From Ligula intestinalis (lineage: Eukaryota > Platyhelminthes > Cestoda > Diphyllobothriidea > Diphyllobothriidae): 64,000 nt of DNA. A program made the translations under genes and the position numbers. Positions 45,304 through 55,324 of this stretch are shown here, piece by piece. The notes under the pieces were generated by a model. It saw only the letters and a program-made list of their open reading frames with translations. It searched no databases and was not told the DNA's origin. Numbering within the stretch: position 1 is the stretch's first letter; each line of letters begins with the position of its first letter. The stretch spans positions 19,385,604-19,449,603 of the forward strand of contig JAYGXS010000001.1 of the NCBI GenBank assembly GCA_036362985.1. The letters are read 5' to 3'.

Positions 45304-45977
45304 ACTTAGTGACACCGCGTCAGGCTGCACAGATGATCTTTCCCAAGGTGATTGTGCCTCTGCAAAAGTATCTGCGACTGACTCGTCTGCAACATCTCCA
45401 TCCACCGGACAATGTCCTTTCACGCCTCTCCACCGTCATTGCCCACAACTGCTCCCCCGAGACCTTCCTTACAGCCTACAGTTTGGGTCAACCCTTCACT
45501 ACCATCACGGCCGCCTTTGTCTCCTCTGGTCTACCCTTCCAGCGCAGAACCTTGAACGACGGCGGCTGTAGTAGCGGCCAGGCACATCGTCCGACCTGTT
45601 GCCAGTCTCAACTTCACCGCTCCACCGCCTGTGGCGGCATTCATTGCGCCTCTGCCGGCGGCGGCCTTGAGGACATCCACTTACTGCAGTCCTGGTGTCT
45701 GTCCTCAGACACCCTGCCACTCTCCAGGCCCCTCCAACCTGGTACTCGATTTCGCCTCTCCCGAGCCGGTGTCACGCTCTTCTGTGCTGTGCACGCCAGC
45801 ACCGTCTTCCAGTTGAAACGTTCCGCCTCCAATTTTTCGTCACCCGCCGCTGCACCCCACGTGGCCACATCTCACAAGAATTTCCCTGAAACCGGTGCCG
45901 GGCTGGTGGCGGCAGAAATGAATACGGGCGAGTCTGTGCATACCAAGTCGCCCACACCTGGTCGACCAGTTGTATAG
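45304..45977 (+). CDS. VANGL: VANGL, last coding exon
   Basis: Two bases complete an Asn codon, then 223 codons and a TAG (45975-45977). TPRQAAQMIF then LQKYLRLTRLQ match the family's DPREAAQAIF and MQKYLRTTKQQ; LSRLSTVIAHNCSPETFL matches LQHLEFCITHDMTPKAFL. After a ~50-residue Cys/Ser/Gly-rich insertion, QSWCLSSD and GTRFRLSRAGVTLFCAVHAS then FQLKRS match the KQWTLVSEE...FKLSEE end of the protein. Vertebrate and fly proteins finish with a terminal (S/T)-x-V PDZ ligand. Here Glu-Ser-Val (45930-45938) is followed by 12 more residues ending Pro-Val-Val. The exon is GC-rich and strongly divergent. Confidence 0.85.
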
Positions 45978-47029
45978 TAATAACCTACCTTCGCGATGCA
46001 TGTCTCAGCCTATCTCCTCCTCCTCCTCCTCCTCCTCCTCCTCCTTCTCCTCCTCCACCTCCTCCTCCGCCCCCTCTCCTCCCCTTCAAAATTTAATCGA
46101 GGGCGGTAAGGGTCTTATCCCCGCGCCTCCAAAGGCTGCTTATTATGTAATACTGACTTCATATATATGTACATATATGGCAAGTACGTTATATATATTC
46201 GCCTTTGGCTAGTACTCCTTTCCACTTTTGTGTAACTTTTATTAGAACGAGGATTTGTGCACTAATGCTGCCCGACCCCCATTTCGCACAAGCCAACCAG
46301 ACTAGAGTCTTTCCTATTCACGAGTCTGTAGAAAGTTGCTTCTTTGAAAAATATCCTGTTGAGGCACTGCTTCTTACGTGTATCTATGTTTGTGCGCCTT
46401 TACGTGCATGCTAATGTCCCTAAAAGCATTGCGTGCGTTAGCGTATAACGCAAACACGGGCTTCATGCGTGCTTGGTTGTCATTGGCTGGGATAATGACG
46501 TAATCGATAGATGATTGGCTTATCGAGTTTGCATGCTCTCGCGAGCGGCGGACGTGCGTGAACAAGCATCTTTTTCTTTCATTAAGTAGACCCGACACCC
46601 TTTGCAACTTACATGCGCTACTGACGGAAACTTGCACCCAGATGATGCAGGTTGGTTAGGTCGGCATAGATCGCCCATATTGGCGGTCCGGTGCACTGAT
46701 ACAAGAGGGGTCAAATGAAATGTAGCCGGAACTTCGCACACAACGTATTTAATTCGGTTGAGGGTGCTCCTATGGCACCCACGTTTGCGGCAGTGGGCAG
46801 GTGGTCCCTCGCCACTGGACAGGCAGACGCTAAGCGACAGCATGCAACTTTCCATACTGTGTGAGGGGACTCCTAAGACGAAGGAACACTTCACGATTAG
46901 CAGCCCTCCTCAGTACCTTGAATATAGAAAATTCTAGCTTCAGATTTCGGTTAGATAGAAATGTCCTCCAACGGCAGATTTTATGTACCTGCAAACGCTC
47001 TAGGCTATTATTAGGGGAGTTCGGTAAAT
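45978..47029 (+). other. VANGL 3' region with (TCC)n; otherwise unannotated
   Basis: A (TCC)n run (about 46015-46082) follows the stop closely and would lie in the 3' untranslated region. I see no nearby AATAAA, so the transcript end is unknown. 46482-46519 carries two inverted CCAAT motifs around a TGACGTAA. No further gene is recognised. Confidence 0.45.
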
Positions 47030-47155
47030 TTGCTTAATTCTGTTGACCCAATTGTGAAAAAATTCGCGGTCTCGGTGAGAGTCGAACTCAAATAGCAGGG
47101 AAAGCTTTTGTGCTGCCAACGCTCTACCGTTCAGCTACGAGGCTCACAGTGCGCC
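47030..47155 (-). mobile_element. tRNA-derived SINE, family B, - strand
   Basis: The - strand has a tRNA-like head with CGTAGCTGAACGGTAGAGCG (box A) and GAGTTCGACTC (box B), then a tail with TTTTTTCACAATTGGGTCAA, the same tail as at 49137-49155. Confidence 0.7.
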
Positions 47156-47156
47156 T

Positions 47157-47320
47157 TGAATTTAACCACTTTTGGATCGATTTTACCCGCCCAACGTACT
47201 GCTCGTATGGAATCCGCCATTACAGAAAAGCAAGCCCGTGAATTTAATCACACTTGGCTCGATTTTACCCGTCCAACTTACTGCTTGTATGGAATCCACC
47301 ATTACAGAACAGCAAGTCAC
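47157..47320. repeat. 82-bp tandem duplication
   Basis: Two units (47157-47238 and 47239-47320) share TCGATTTTACCCG, GTATGGAATCC and CCATTACAGAA. The unit also appears in reverse upstream of the family B SINE at 49260-49340, so it belongs to the 5' surroundings of that SINE family. Confidence 0.8.
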
Positions 47321-48009
47321 GATGAAACCAGGAGGCAGGCGTACGGACTTGTGTGGGAATAAGCTTTATTTTGGGACGAGTGTGCGTAATCCTGTCAAGC
47401 TCCGAGTTCACTGGAAACCGCCAGTCTATAAATGGTCTCGGTGTGTGCGTCTGTATGTTCGTACTGATGCTGGTTGAAGTACCCCGTTACCCTCCAGCAT
47501 AGCACACGTGGTTGGATAGACCACATAAGATAACTTCCCGGTTAGGTAAAGGCTAAAACACAGGTGTTTTGCACCCTAGCAAACACATGCGGGAAAGATT
47601 TAAAATGCCAAAAAATCCGTTTTACGCCAAATAAATAAGTATAATTGAAAAAGGGATGCAATAATACGATAGAAAATGGTGTCAAGAATTAAGGAAACTG
47701 TTTGCAGTCCAGGTTTGTGTATAGATGAGTATTGACTTCCGCAAGAGTGCGAAAGCTCTGAAGAATAAAATTATGATTCCCGTGATAGAAATGCCTACTT
47801 TTTCCGCTTCTTCTTCCTCTTCTAGAACATGGTGTTACAGGTACGAGTGACCCATCCAGAGTGGGAGGTGCTAAGTCACCGGTGGATATTCCAGCGCTGA
47901 AGGTAACTACGACGATGGGACGTGGAGATGCTGGTGCTGATTGAGAGGGAGAGGAATAGAGAGCGAGAGGAGCTGTGAAAAGAAACGGGTGTGATAGCTA
48001 GGACAATAA
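47321..48009. other. No recognisable feature
   Basis: Nothing seen. Confidence 0.35.
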
Positions 48010-48570
48010 CTTTACTCTGTAGCGTCTAAGTCGTGGTTGTACTTGGAGCACTACAATCTTCACGACAAACCCCCGTTTGAAGGAAAAAGGCAAGAGTCAC
48101 CTGTGAGAGAGATTTTTTTGTGTACCGAACTCCCAGTTGCTGTCTCAGATGGCAGTGGTCACTGGCAAAGTCGGGGGTGGTGTTGACTGCATCCAGTCAG
48201 GCTAGAGAGCGAATGAGACAGCGATGGCAATTGTTTGAGTAGGATTGCGGAGCAGGTTCAGGTGTTCTCCAATTGGTGCGTGTGACATTACCCGAGGGGT
48301 GTAGTGTCTGGTGGCATGGGCTGTGTCGGCCGACGGTGGGGGAAAGGGGTGGGTTCAAGTGGCGCTTGGGCAGCCGCGACTACCTGGACGCACGTGTGGG
48401 GTGTTCCGAGTGGAAGTCAGTCGAGTGTCTGCAGGTCAGCACGTCTGAAAGCGCTGACTTGGGTGACCTTGAGGCAGTTGTCCTTGAACAAGGGCGCCAG
48501 ACAAAGCATCGAATACCATTCTCTGTCGCAGCTGCACCATCAGAGAAACAAGTAATTCATGCACACTGAG
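48010..48570 (-). repeat. LTR-family relative
   Basis: Matches 15475-15880 in its first half. Its second half matches the solo LTR at 40245-40400: CTTGGGCAGCCGCGA, GTCTGCAGGTCAGCACG and GCCAGACAAAGCA. The 98- and 83-codon frames here lie within the repeat. Confidence 0.55.
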
Positions 48571-48585
48571 ATGAAGTATTTATAG

Positions 48586-48840
48586 CGGGGGTCGGGAACG
48601 TATGGCTCGCGAGCCATGTGTGGCCCTTTTGGTGATTGTATGAGGCTCTCTCAGATAAAATTGGAATTGGAAACTTCATATTTTGGGATTTTTCTCACTG
48701 TAAGAGTAAATCCGGAGGCTTATTATACTCACATTTAATTGAATTAAATCTTAAAATACAGCTTAAATGGCTCTCACTGAAATATATTTCGAAATATTTG
48801 CTTTCTTGGCTCTCTGAATCAAAAAGGTTCCTAACCTCTG
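48586..48840. mobile_element. hAT-type MITE with perfect 8-bp target duplication
   Basis: The 255-bp insert begins CGGGGGTCGGGAACGTATGG and ends TTCCTAACCTCTG, imperfect inverted ends of a type common in hAT elements. ATTTATAG occurs immediately on each side (48578-48585 and 48841-48848). The 70-codon + frame inside is a by-product. Confidence 0.82.
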
Positions 48841-48865
48841 ATTTATAGGTTACAGCCTAGATGCT

Positions 48866-48995
48866 ACTTCATAACTATGACAATTAACGTCCTCTTTGTC
48901 GAGGATAGTTGCCCACTTGTGCACTAAATTGTTCGATAACCGGCGTGCGGATCGTGACTCGCTGAACTTTCATCACTCATTTTGGATTTTGGCGT
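48866..48995 (-). mobile_element. PLE-associated segment, duplicate
   Basis: Matches 49402-49505: AACTATGACA, GTGCGGATCGTGACT, GAACTTTCATCACTC and GGATTTTGGCGTGAA. It lies before a family B SINE, as the second copy lies after one, so the area looks like a duplicated SINE-PLE unit. Confidence 0.6.
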
Positions 48996-48999
48996 GAAT

Positions 49000-49165
49000 C
49001 CATCGATCCAAGTGTAATTAAATTCACGGCGCAGGGCAGGCGTTTGTAGCTCAACTGGTAAGGTATTGGCTTCGCGTAAAGGCCTTTCCTACTATGCGGG
49101 TTCAAATCCCGCCGAACGCCGCGGCGGTTTTTTCACAATTGGGTCAACTTAAATTTAGCGAATGT
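49000..49165 (+). mobile_element. tRNA-derived SINE, family B
   Basis: 49040-49120 folds as a tRNA-like head: acceptor GCGTTTG pairs with CGAACGC (seven pairs, one G-U) and the T stem GCGGG pairs with CCCGC around TTCAAAT. The D arm and anticodon stem are poor and the region before the T arm is too long for a normal tRNA. The tail TTTTTTCACAATTGGGTCAA is shared with the copy at 47030-47155. Confidence 0.72.
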
Positions 49166-49254
49166 GTCAAACCTCCTTAATAATAAGTCAGCCAAGTAGT
49201 CATTCTGGTGGATTGTAGATTATTGCTTAGGAAATCCGTCTGTGGCAGCCAGCT

Positions 49255-49400
49255 TGCTCCCCTGTATTGGTGGATTTCATACGAGCGGTATAGTTGGTCA
49301 GGGAAAATCAATGCAAGCGTGATTAAATTCAAGGCACAAGGCAGGCGTTTGTAGCTCAACTGGTAGAACATTTGCTTCGCGTAAAGGACTTCCCTACTAC
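49255..49400 (+). mobile_element. tRNA-derived SINE, family B, 3'-truncated
   Basis: The 5' module (TTGGTGGATTTCATACGAGC, AAATCAATGCAAGCGTG) and half of the tRNA-like head (AGGCGTTTGTAGCTCAACTG) are present. The T arm and tail are missing. Confidence 0.65.
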
Positions 49401-49401
49401 T

Positions 49402-49790
49402 TAATAACTATGACAGTTGCGCATATGTGTACTATTTGCTCGATAGCCGGTGTGCGGATCGTGACTTTTTGAACTTTCATCACTCGTTCTGGATTTTGGC
49501 GTGAAGACTGCTCAGTCTGTGGTAGTCCGCAGGTCATCTGGCTCTCTGGTGCTGGTGTCAGAAGACGCGTTAGCCTGTGTGTCCCCCTAGGGGGCAAATT
49601 GCTTTGGCCAAACTGAGTCTCAGCACCGAATATTGGCTGGGCGGGTCGTCGTACTTGTTTATAGAGTGGGGGTCCGTAAACCATGATTCAAGCAACTCGC
49701 GGCTTACATGATTGTCACCTCTCGTGAAAATGCTAGCCTTATTAAATTTGACTGTGGCCAGGTTATCGCGCTGGTTGTCTTGCCGAGTAA
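49402..49790 (-). pseudogene. Penelope-like element, C-terminal fragment
   Basis: The - frames read FTRGDNHVSRELLESWFTDP, then HSINKYDDPPSQYSVLRLSL, the conserved C-terminal block of this PLE group, followed by a shifted frame. The 3' signature with CGAAACGTC is absent, so the piece is truncated at its 3' end or diverged there. Confidence 0.75.
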
Positions 49791-50251
49791 GATTGGGAGA
49801 TATTGATTCTCATGTACGAACGATCACCGACTTATAATGGAACTTACTCGTCCTGCTCTGCCTTAGGTCTAATTCTCAGGCCCTGACAGCAAATATACTT
49901 TCGCAATTGACTGTTCCCAGAATCCAAATCTCACCTTCGTATAATTCATTTATAAGCGGTAAGTTGCCAAGGTACAACCGATTCACTCGACGTCTGATGA
50001 ATACAAGTGGTCGAATGAAGGCTAATTGGTGAGCCGCAAATGCATTTGTGAGTAAGGAAGGGGGACTGTTTGGTTATTCTGAACTGTCGAACTCGTACGA
50101 GAGTTCATCTTCAGAGAGGACCACAGCAAGAGAACAGGTTACAGTTATATAGGTCATTGACCAACCAACGACCAGTGCTGCCAATATGAATACGTCGATT
50201 GACTTAGCTCTAGCCCGAAGTGCAGACTTCAATAAATTTATCGCAAGGTGT
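49791..50251. other. No clear feature
   Basis: 49795-49900 has faint similarity to the flanks of family A SINEs (GATCACCGACTTATAATGG). Nothing else. Confidence 0.3.
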
Positions 50252-50650
50252 TAAGGCTATTGAGGTTTAACTATTACGGTTGCAATCTTCCAGGCCCGGT
50301 TCCTTAGGAGAGGAGAGAGCAGTCTTGGGAAGGTCAGAATAGTGGGAACAATGCATTGCGTACACAACAGTTAGGAAGAAGTTGCCACTTAGTCTGGCAT
50401 GGCGTTCAACCGTTAGGCCCGTGTGAGAGCGCGGCTTCACCGCGTCCGCCCCACTCGGGGCGGAATCCAAGTGTGGCCGGGTGGCCGCCAAATGTGCTCT
50501 TTGGCTCGGCAGCCTGGGTGGTGATTGGTCGAACCACGCGTGGTGGGTGCACCGGCATGGGCGGTCTGTGTCTCGCATGGGACACTAAGCGAGAGACGGA
50601 CAGGGAACCAGCAATCAGCGTAACTGCAGCGTTGGCGTCATGAGTCAGCG
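50252..50650 (-). mobile_element. Diverged LTR of the TGT...CTCCTAT family
   Basis: Near its left end CTTCCAGGCCCGGTTCCTTA and CAGTCTTGGGAAGGTCAGAA match the solo LTR at 40060-40110 in the same orientation. The far end is not clear. The 103-codon - frame lies inside. Confidence 0.55.
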
Positions 50651-50718
50651 ATCACGGGTTTCAACAGTAGCGCTAACGCTCACCACAAATTCTCGAATTG
50701 CCTTGTTCCTGCATAGAC

Positions 50719-51018
50719 TGTAGTGATTAGCTCAACACGAAGTACACTCGCGAACGCCTATCGTGACTAGATCAAGTGGAAGTGCATTTTCGGAAGGGTT
50801 GCTGTTTTCGGTTTCTGTAGCAGCCAACCACAGACTGACGCACACAGGACCTCATTTGACGACTGCTGAGCAGACCTCACTTCGAAAGCCGTCCGCTGGC
50901 TCATGGTTGCACGATCGTTTGATAGTCAATTTCCTACTTCCTATCTTCCATTTATTCTGTACAGAACATTCCTACTAATCTGGTCTTCCCATGACTTCTC
51001 TCCCATCTCCTAAGGAAC
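50719..51018 (+). mobile_element. Older LTR, left part (split by TRIM)
   Basis: Starts near TGTAGTGATTAGCTC and carries TTCTGTACAGAACATTCC and CTCCTAAGGAAC. Its remainder resumes at 52639 with GGAACTGAGCCTGGAAGATC. The TRIM at 51019-52638 inserted into it. Confidence 0.65.
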
Positions 51019-51472
51019 TGTTGTGGCCTTTCTGCAGCCATTTACAGCCCAAGACCAATCGCTGACGCATGGCGACTTTAGCCTGCCTGCGCGCCCACTG
51101 CTAGGCTAGGCGCTAACTGTCCTTGACCGACGCGCACACACTCCTCAGCGAGAACGCGCGCTCAGGCTAGCCAGCGATAGCCAACCTCAAGGTAGTGCGC
51201 ACACGCTAGTCTAGACACCAGCAGTCCCATTGGCCCCCGGGACAAAGCATTCGCCTGCGGTTCCTGATGCTCTAGTCACTTCGGAATTGACGCCCTAACA
51301 GCCGGACTGCGGGCATCCGCGAGTCAACACTCTTTCCATCTATTCTCCGTCCTGTGTACACAATAAAATCTTCCTTCTACTCTCGCCTTCCCAAGACTTC
51401 TCCTATCTCCTAAGGAAACTGGGCCTCGAAGATTGTAGGTGTTAGGGTTATCGTTTTAGCCTTAACTCCTAT
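51019..51472 (+). mobile_element. TRIM 5' LTR
   Basis: 454 bp from TGTTGTGGCC to CTTAACTCCTAT. It contains TGTGTACACAATAAAATC with an AATAAA. It pairs with 52185-52638, the same length, with about a dozen differences by eye. GGAAC precedes it at 51014-51018. Confidence 0.88.
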
Positions 51473-52184
51473 AACTGGTTCCCCAATCGTGAGATGAACA
51501 CGCAACTAAACTTCTGATGTGGCCAAGCTCAATCATTGTCTGACCTCCCTCGCCTTCAACTGAATTTCTCCTGTTTCATCTCATCTGACCCCGAAATGGA
51601 GAATTTTATTACCAACAACCGTCGTGAAACAAGAGGGAGATGCTCAATCGCTCACAGCCCATGGACCTCAGGCTCTGGTTACTTCCCCATCACACGGAGC
51701 AGTTTCCCGCTCTGAGTGCCAATACCCAGACCTCCATTTCAAACTGTCATTCGACTTCTACTGCCAACGGTGCCCTTTCCTCCTCTCTGTGAACACTAAC
51801 ATGGCAAACTGATTTGCCGTTGAAGTTAAAAGCAGCCAACCAACCTCCCTCCTACGTAGTCGAGATGACTTATCTCCTACAAAATGCAGATGCACGTGTA
51901 GTCGAGAACTTTCCTCCTACCGCAGACCCAATTGCCCACGCGGACGCGAGAAGACCTTGCCTCCTCCCAAGCGGCACTGGCGGCACTACTCAGTCTCTCG
52001 CATGCCAGCCACAGTAGCTCATGCAGGCCACAACCGTCCCTTCAACCTGGCTCTCACAAGCCACCCACACGAACACCAGCTGTTCGAACCCTGCCGTTGG
52101 TACATACCTCCTTCCCTATCCTTTACTAACCTTCCTTCGTTCCATTTCTTTCATCAATGGACTTCGGTCTTTGAGGGGAGCACT
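51473..52184 (+). mobile_element. TRIM internal region
   Basis: 712 bp between the LTRs. AACTGGTTCCCCAATCGTG right after the 5' LTR has the TGG expected of a primer-binding site. TTGAGGGGAGCAC just before the 3' LTR looks like a polypurine tract. Only short frames (up to 96 codons) occur and none shows protease, reverse transcriptase or integrase motifs, so mobilisation would need outside enzymes. Confidence 0.75.
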
Positions 52185-52638
52185 TTTCGTGGCCTTTCTG
52201 CAGCCATTTACAGCCCAAGACCAATCGCTGACGCATGGCGCCTTTAGCCTGCCTGTGCGCCCACTGCTAGGCTAGGCGCTAACTGTCCTTGACCGACGCG
52301 CACACACTCCTCAGCGAGAACGCGCGCTCAGGCTAGCCAGCGTTAGCTAACCTCAAGGTCGTGCGCACGCGCTAGTCTAGACATCAGCAGTCCCATTGGC
52401 CCCCGGGACAAAGCATTCGCCGGCGGTTCCTGATGCTCTAGTCACTCCGGAATTGACGCCCTAACAGCCGGACTGCGGGCATCCGCGAGTCAACACTCTT
52501 TCCATCTATTCTCCGTCCTGTGTACACAATAAAATCTTCCTTCTACTCTCGCCTTCCCAAGACTTCTCCTATCTCCTAAGGAAACTGGGCCTCGAAGATT
52601 GTAGGTGTTAGGGTTATCGTTTTAGCCTTAGCTCCTAT
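52185..52638 (+). mobile_element. TRIM 3' LTR
   Basis: 454 bp; its first bases have two changes relative to the 5' LTR. GGAAC follows at 52639-52643, completing the 5-bp target duplication. Confidence 0.88.
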
Positions 52639-52690
52639 GGAACTGAGCCTGGAAGATCGCAGCCGTTAGGGTTGAACCTTAATAGCCTTT
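52639..52690 (+). mobile_element. Older LTR, right part
   Basis: GGAACTGAGCCTGGAAGATC then GCAGCCGTTAGGGTTGAACC continues the LTR interrupted at 51018. Compare CCTAAGGAACCGGGCCTGG in the solo LTR. Confidence 0.65.
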
Positions 52691-53361
52691 ACATACGCGA
52701 TAGACCATTATCTGGGTGGCTACGTAGTTAAATTTTTGAGCCGTGTCGAAGGTTTAGGCACCCGGTTGGTGCGGTATATTGTATCCCGTTTCTACTCTGC
52801 CCTTGTTCTGAGGCAAGTCAGACTAAATGCGTGTTTGGATCGCCCATACACGAAAATAAATTGACTGGTGACAAATAATCACAAGTGGCTACCATTGAAG
52901 CAAATCACAATGTCAAATTCGCACACACTCAGGTAAATGCTCATGTCGAGAACAGAACATAGAAGCCGAAGATCCATTGGGACCCAGGGCTCGGGTAAGA
53001 GCTAAGTCAATCGCTGTATTTATTTAGCTTCCGCATGCAGAGCCCTGTATAATCTACTCCTGGCCTAAAACTCTGCTCATTGATCGAAAAATGGTACATA
53101 TAACTGTTTCTTGTTCTATTGTTGTCGTGGTTGTTGTTGTCACAACATAGATCATAGACTTCTGCAAGGATTCGAAAACTCAGAAGAAGAAACAAATGGC
53201 TCTTGTGCTCAATCAGTCTGCCTCTCCAGCCCTAACATGACTAATAGTCCAGCTTCCAATTACTGCCAGCTGGCATCAGTGCATAACCATAGCGTAATCT
53301 TACCTAACCGGTGTTATTTCAGTAAAACTACTGCAAGTTTTGCATAGGATATGAATGACTC
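52691..53361. other. No recognisable feature
   Basis: Nothing seen. Confidence 0.35.
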
Positions 53362-53769
53362 TGTGGTGACAAGTTTCACTCAAAAGCTCTCTTGTGAATG
53401 CTCCCTGCTTTTCGGCTTCCGGGACAGCCAATCACAGGTTATGCAAGCTCTACGAGAACGCGGTGGCCAATAAAATGGCCGTAGTCTTAGGCTGATCCCA
53501 ATCTGTCTGGTCATTCACCTTCAAGGCCAACTCACACAGGGCCTGACTAAGATGACTGCCGCCAGGTCAGCAATCCGGATGCCGTTCCACTAAGGAACGG
53601 ACTGCATTCGTCCGAAAGTCAATCTGCCCCTACCTATTATCCACCCCTTCTGTACAGAACAAACTCTTACTACCACTCGGAGTTCCCATTACTTCTTCGC
53701 CTTCTCACAACGAACCCGGCCAAAGATCACACTGTCTAGGGTTTAAATTTATTAACCGTAACTCTTTGA
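53362..53769 (+). mobile_element. Diverged solo LTR
   Basis: Starts TGTGGTGACAAG, contains GACAGCCAATCACAGG, TTCTGTACAGAACAAACTC and CGAACCCGGCC, and ends near AACCGTAACTCTTTG. The order matches the other LTRs. No clean target duplication. Confidence 0.55.
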
Positions 53770-53954
53770 GAACACCATCCGTTTGTGGACTGGGACCCCA
53801 AAAGGGGTGTAAGTGAATTTAAGGCGGTAATAATCCTTATCGGAAGTGCTCGTAAACACGGTGCAAAGTGATCTGCTGGCGTATCAAATAGTCAGCGAAT
53901 TGGGGAGTGGCGTCGCTCACTGACTGGAAGCGACAATCCGCAGGCAACTCATGC

Positions 53955-54300
53955 AGCCTAAAGACCCAATACTCGTCAACCCGTTATTTACCGAATCGAC
54001 TATCTTTGTGGTCAAGCCAATTATGATGGCGAAACCATCAAATGGGTTGCCACGAGACTGCACGAGCGTAAACTCGTCGTGCGAAGGAAGGACAAGCTAT
54101 CCTTGGTCGTCGCCCACGCATCGTCACCAAAGCACAGCTTCGACTTCGAAGACGTGCACATGCTAGGCCATTCGGACGACCGAATGTCACACCTAATGCA
54201 AGAAGCATAGCACTCGCACATGGGCTCTATTAATAGGTTTATCGATCTCCCAGATACCTATCTCGCGTTGCTCGAGCAATTTCAGGCAGACAGTTTCTGC
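53955..54300 (+). pseudogene. Penelope-like GIY-YIG endonuclease region, with nonsense codon
   Basis: One frame reads PVIYRIDYLCGQANYDGETI, then ATRLHERKLVVRRKDKLSL, VVAHASSPKHSFDFED and, after TAG where the family has a Trp codon, HSHMGSINRFIDLPDTYLAL. VIYRI and NYDGE take the places of the GIY and YIG motifs of PLE endonucleases, which nick DNA for target-primed reverse transcription. The Asp in NYDGE and the TAG near 54208 make this copy inactive. It belongs to a different PLE subgroup from the intronic copies. Sequence after 54300 is not recognisable. Confidence 0.8.
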
Positions 54301-55324
54301 GTTCTGACGCATACGTTTGGTGGGGAGACGGTGGCGTACAGGGCGCAGGGTCTATTGTCGAATTTTCCGGCCCAAGTTTACGTGTACAGCGTGAGGGCTG
54401 TGATAGAAGGGTATATGCGTCTGTTGTTTGTGCCGTCTGAGCGTCCTCTTGTTCTCGGACGAGCACCTGTGGTCCAGCGTCGGGTTTGGGGGAGAAAGGG
54501 TGAGGGAAAACGTGTCAGTTGAGTGTGTTGAAGAGGGTTGGGGTGGTTGAGGGGAGGTGTCTTCAAGTAGCTTTGGTGAACATGTCCGGTACGTAACGGG
54601 ACCAGTGGAACTCAAAGAACGGCTTTTTGGCCTTGTGAGATACGAAGTAGTCTGGACAGATAATAGACGATAGAACGTATCCCAACGGTTCTGAACTATT
54701 TGAGTGTTATGGATAGTTTACTTAAGCGTAGCAGGAGTAGAATGTGAGTAATAGGTAAGTGACACTCCCAGACGATTGCAGTCCAGCCATGAGTGGGCCG
54801 AGTTCAGAGTCGCAGTCCGGCAAGTAGATCAACGGGTCCGGACGTCTGCAACCGACAGTAGTTCACAGGTTCTGGGAGTATCTGAGCGTAAACAGTCAAC
54901 ACATTAAGGTCCTTTGTAACTTGGCCTTGGAAAGTGGTTGACCAGTTGACCAGACAAAGGGTGACCTTGAACGGGGCGGGGGTTGACTTCGTGTCGTGCG
55001 CACTTGTGGTGGACATGCCAGACACACGGCCTGTCCCCGCGGCGTCCGAGGAAAGCATGGCTTAGAAACACAAGGTCGCTACAGCCTTTAGAGGAGTGGA
55101 ACACAGAGGAAAATACCCCCAAGAGACTGTTGGTAGGATCATAAACAAACTTCGGGACACCCTGCCCCCGTGTATCGCCTTTGGTCGCGACCACGGCGTG
55201 ACGAATGTGATGATCTGCGCTTGCGCGGCTAAGTACACCGGTGTTCGCGGCCCAACTGCGAGCGAAATGTTCGACCTCTCGTCCCTCGCGACTGTCAGCA
55301 TGTACGCACACATGTCTGCCGGCC
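54301..55324. other. Unannotated
   Basis: Frames of 100-155 codons occur on both strands (54220-54522, 54904-55341, 55096-55563) but overlap and show no domain. Confidence 0.3.

Noticed and set aside
49040..49120. Functional tRNA gene
   Set aside because: The D and anticodon arms are poor, the variable region is abnormal, and the same head with the same tail occurs as a repeat.
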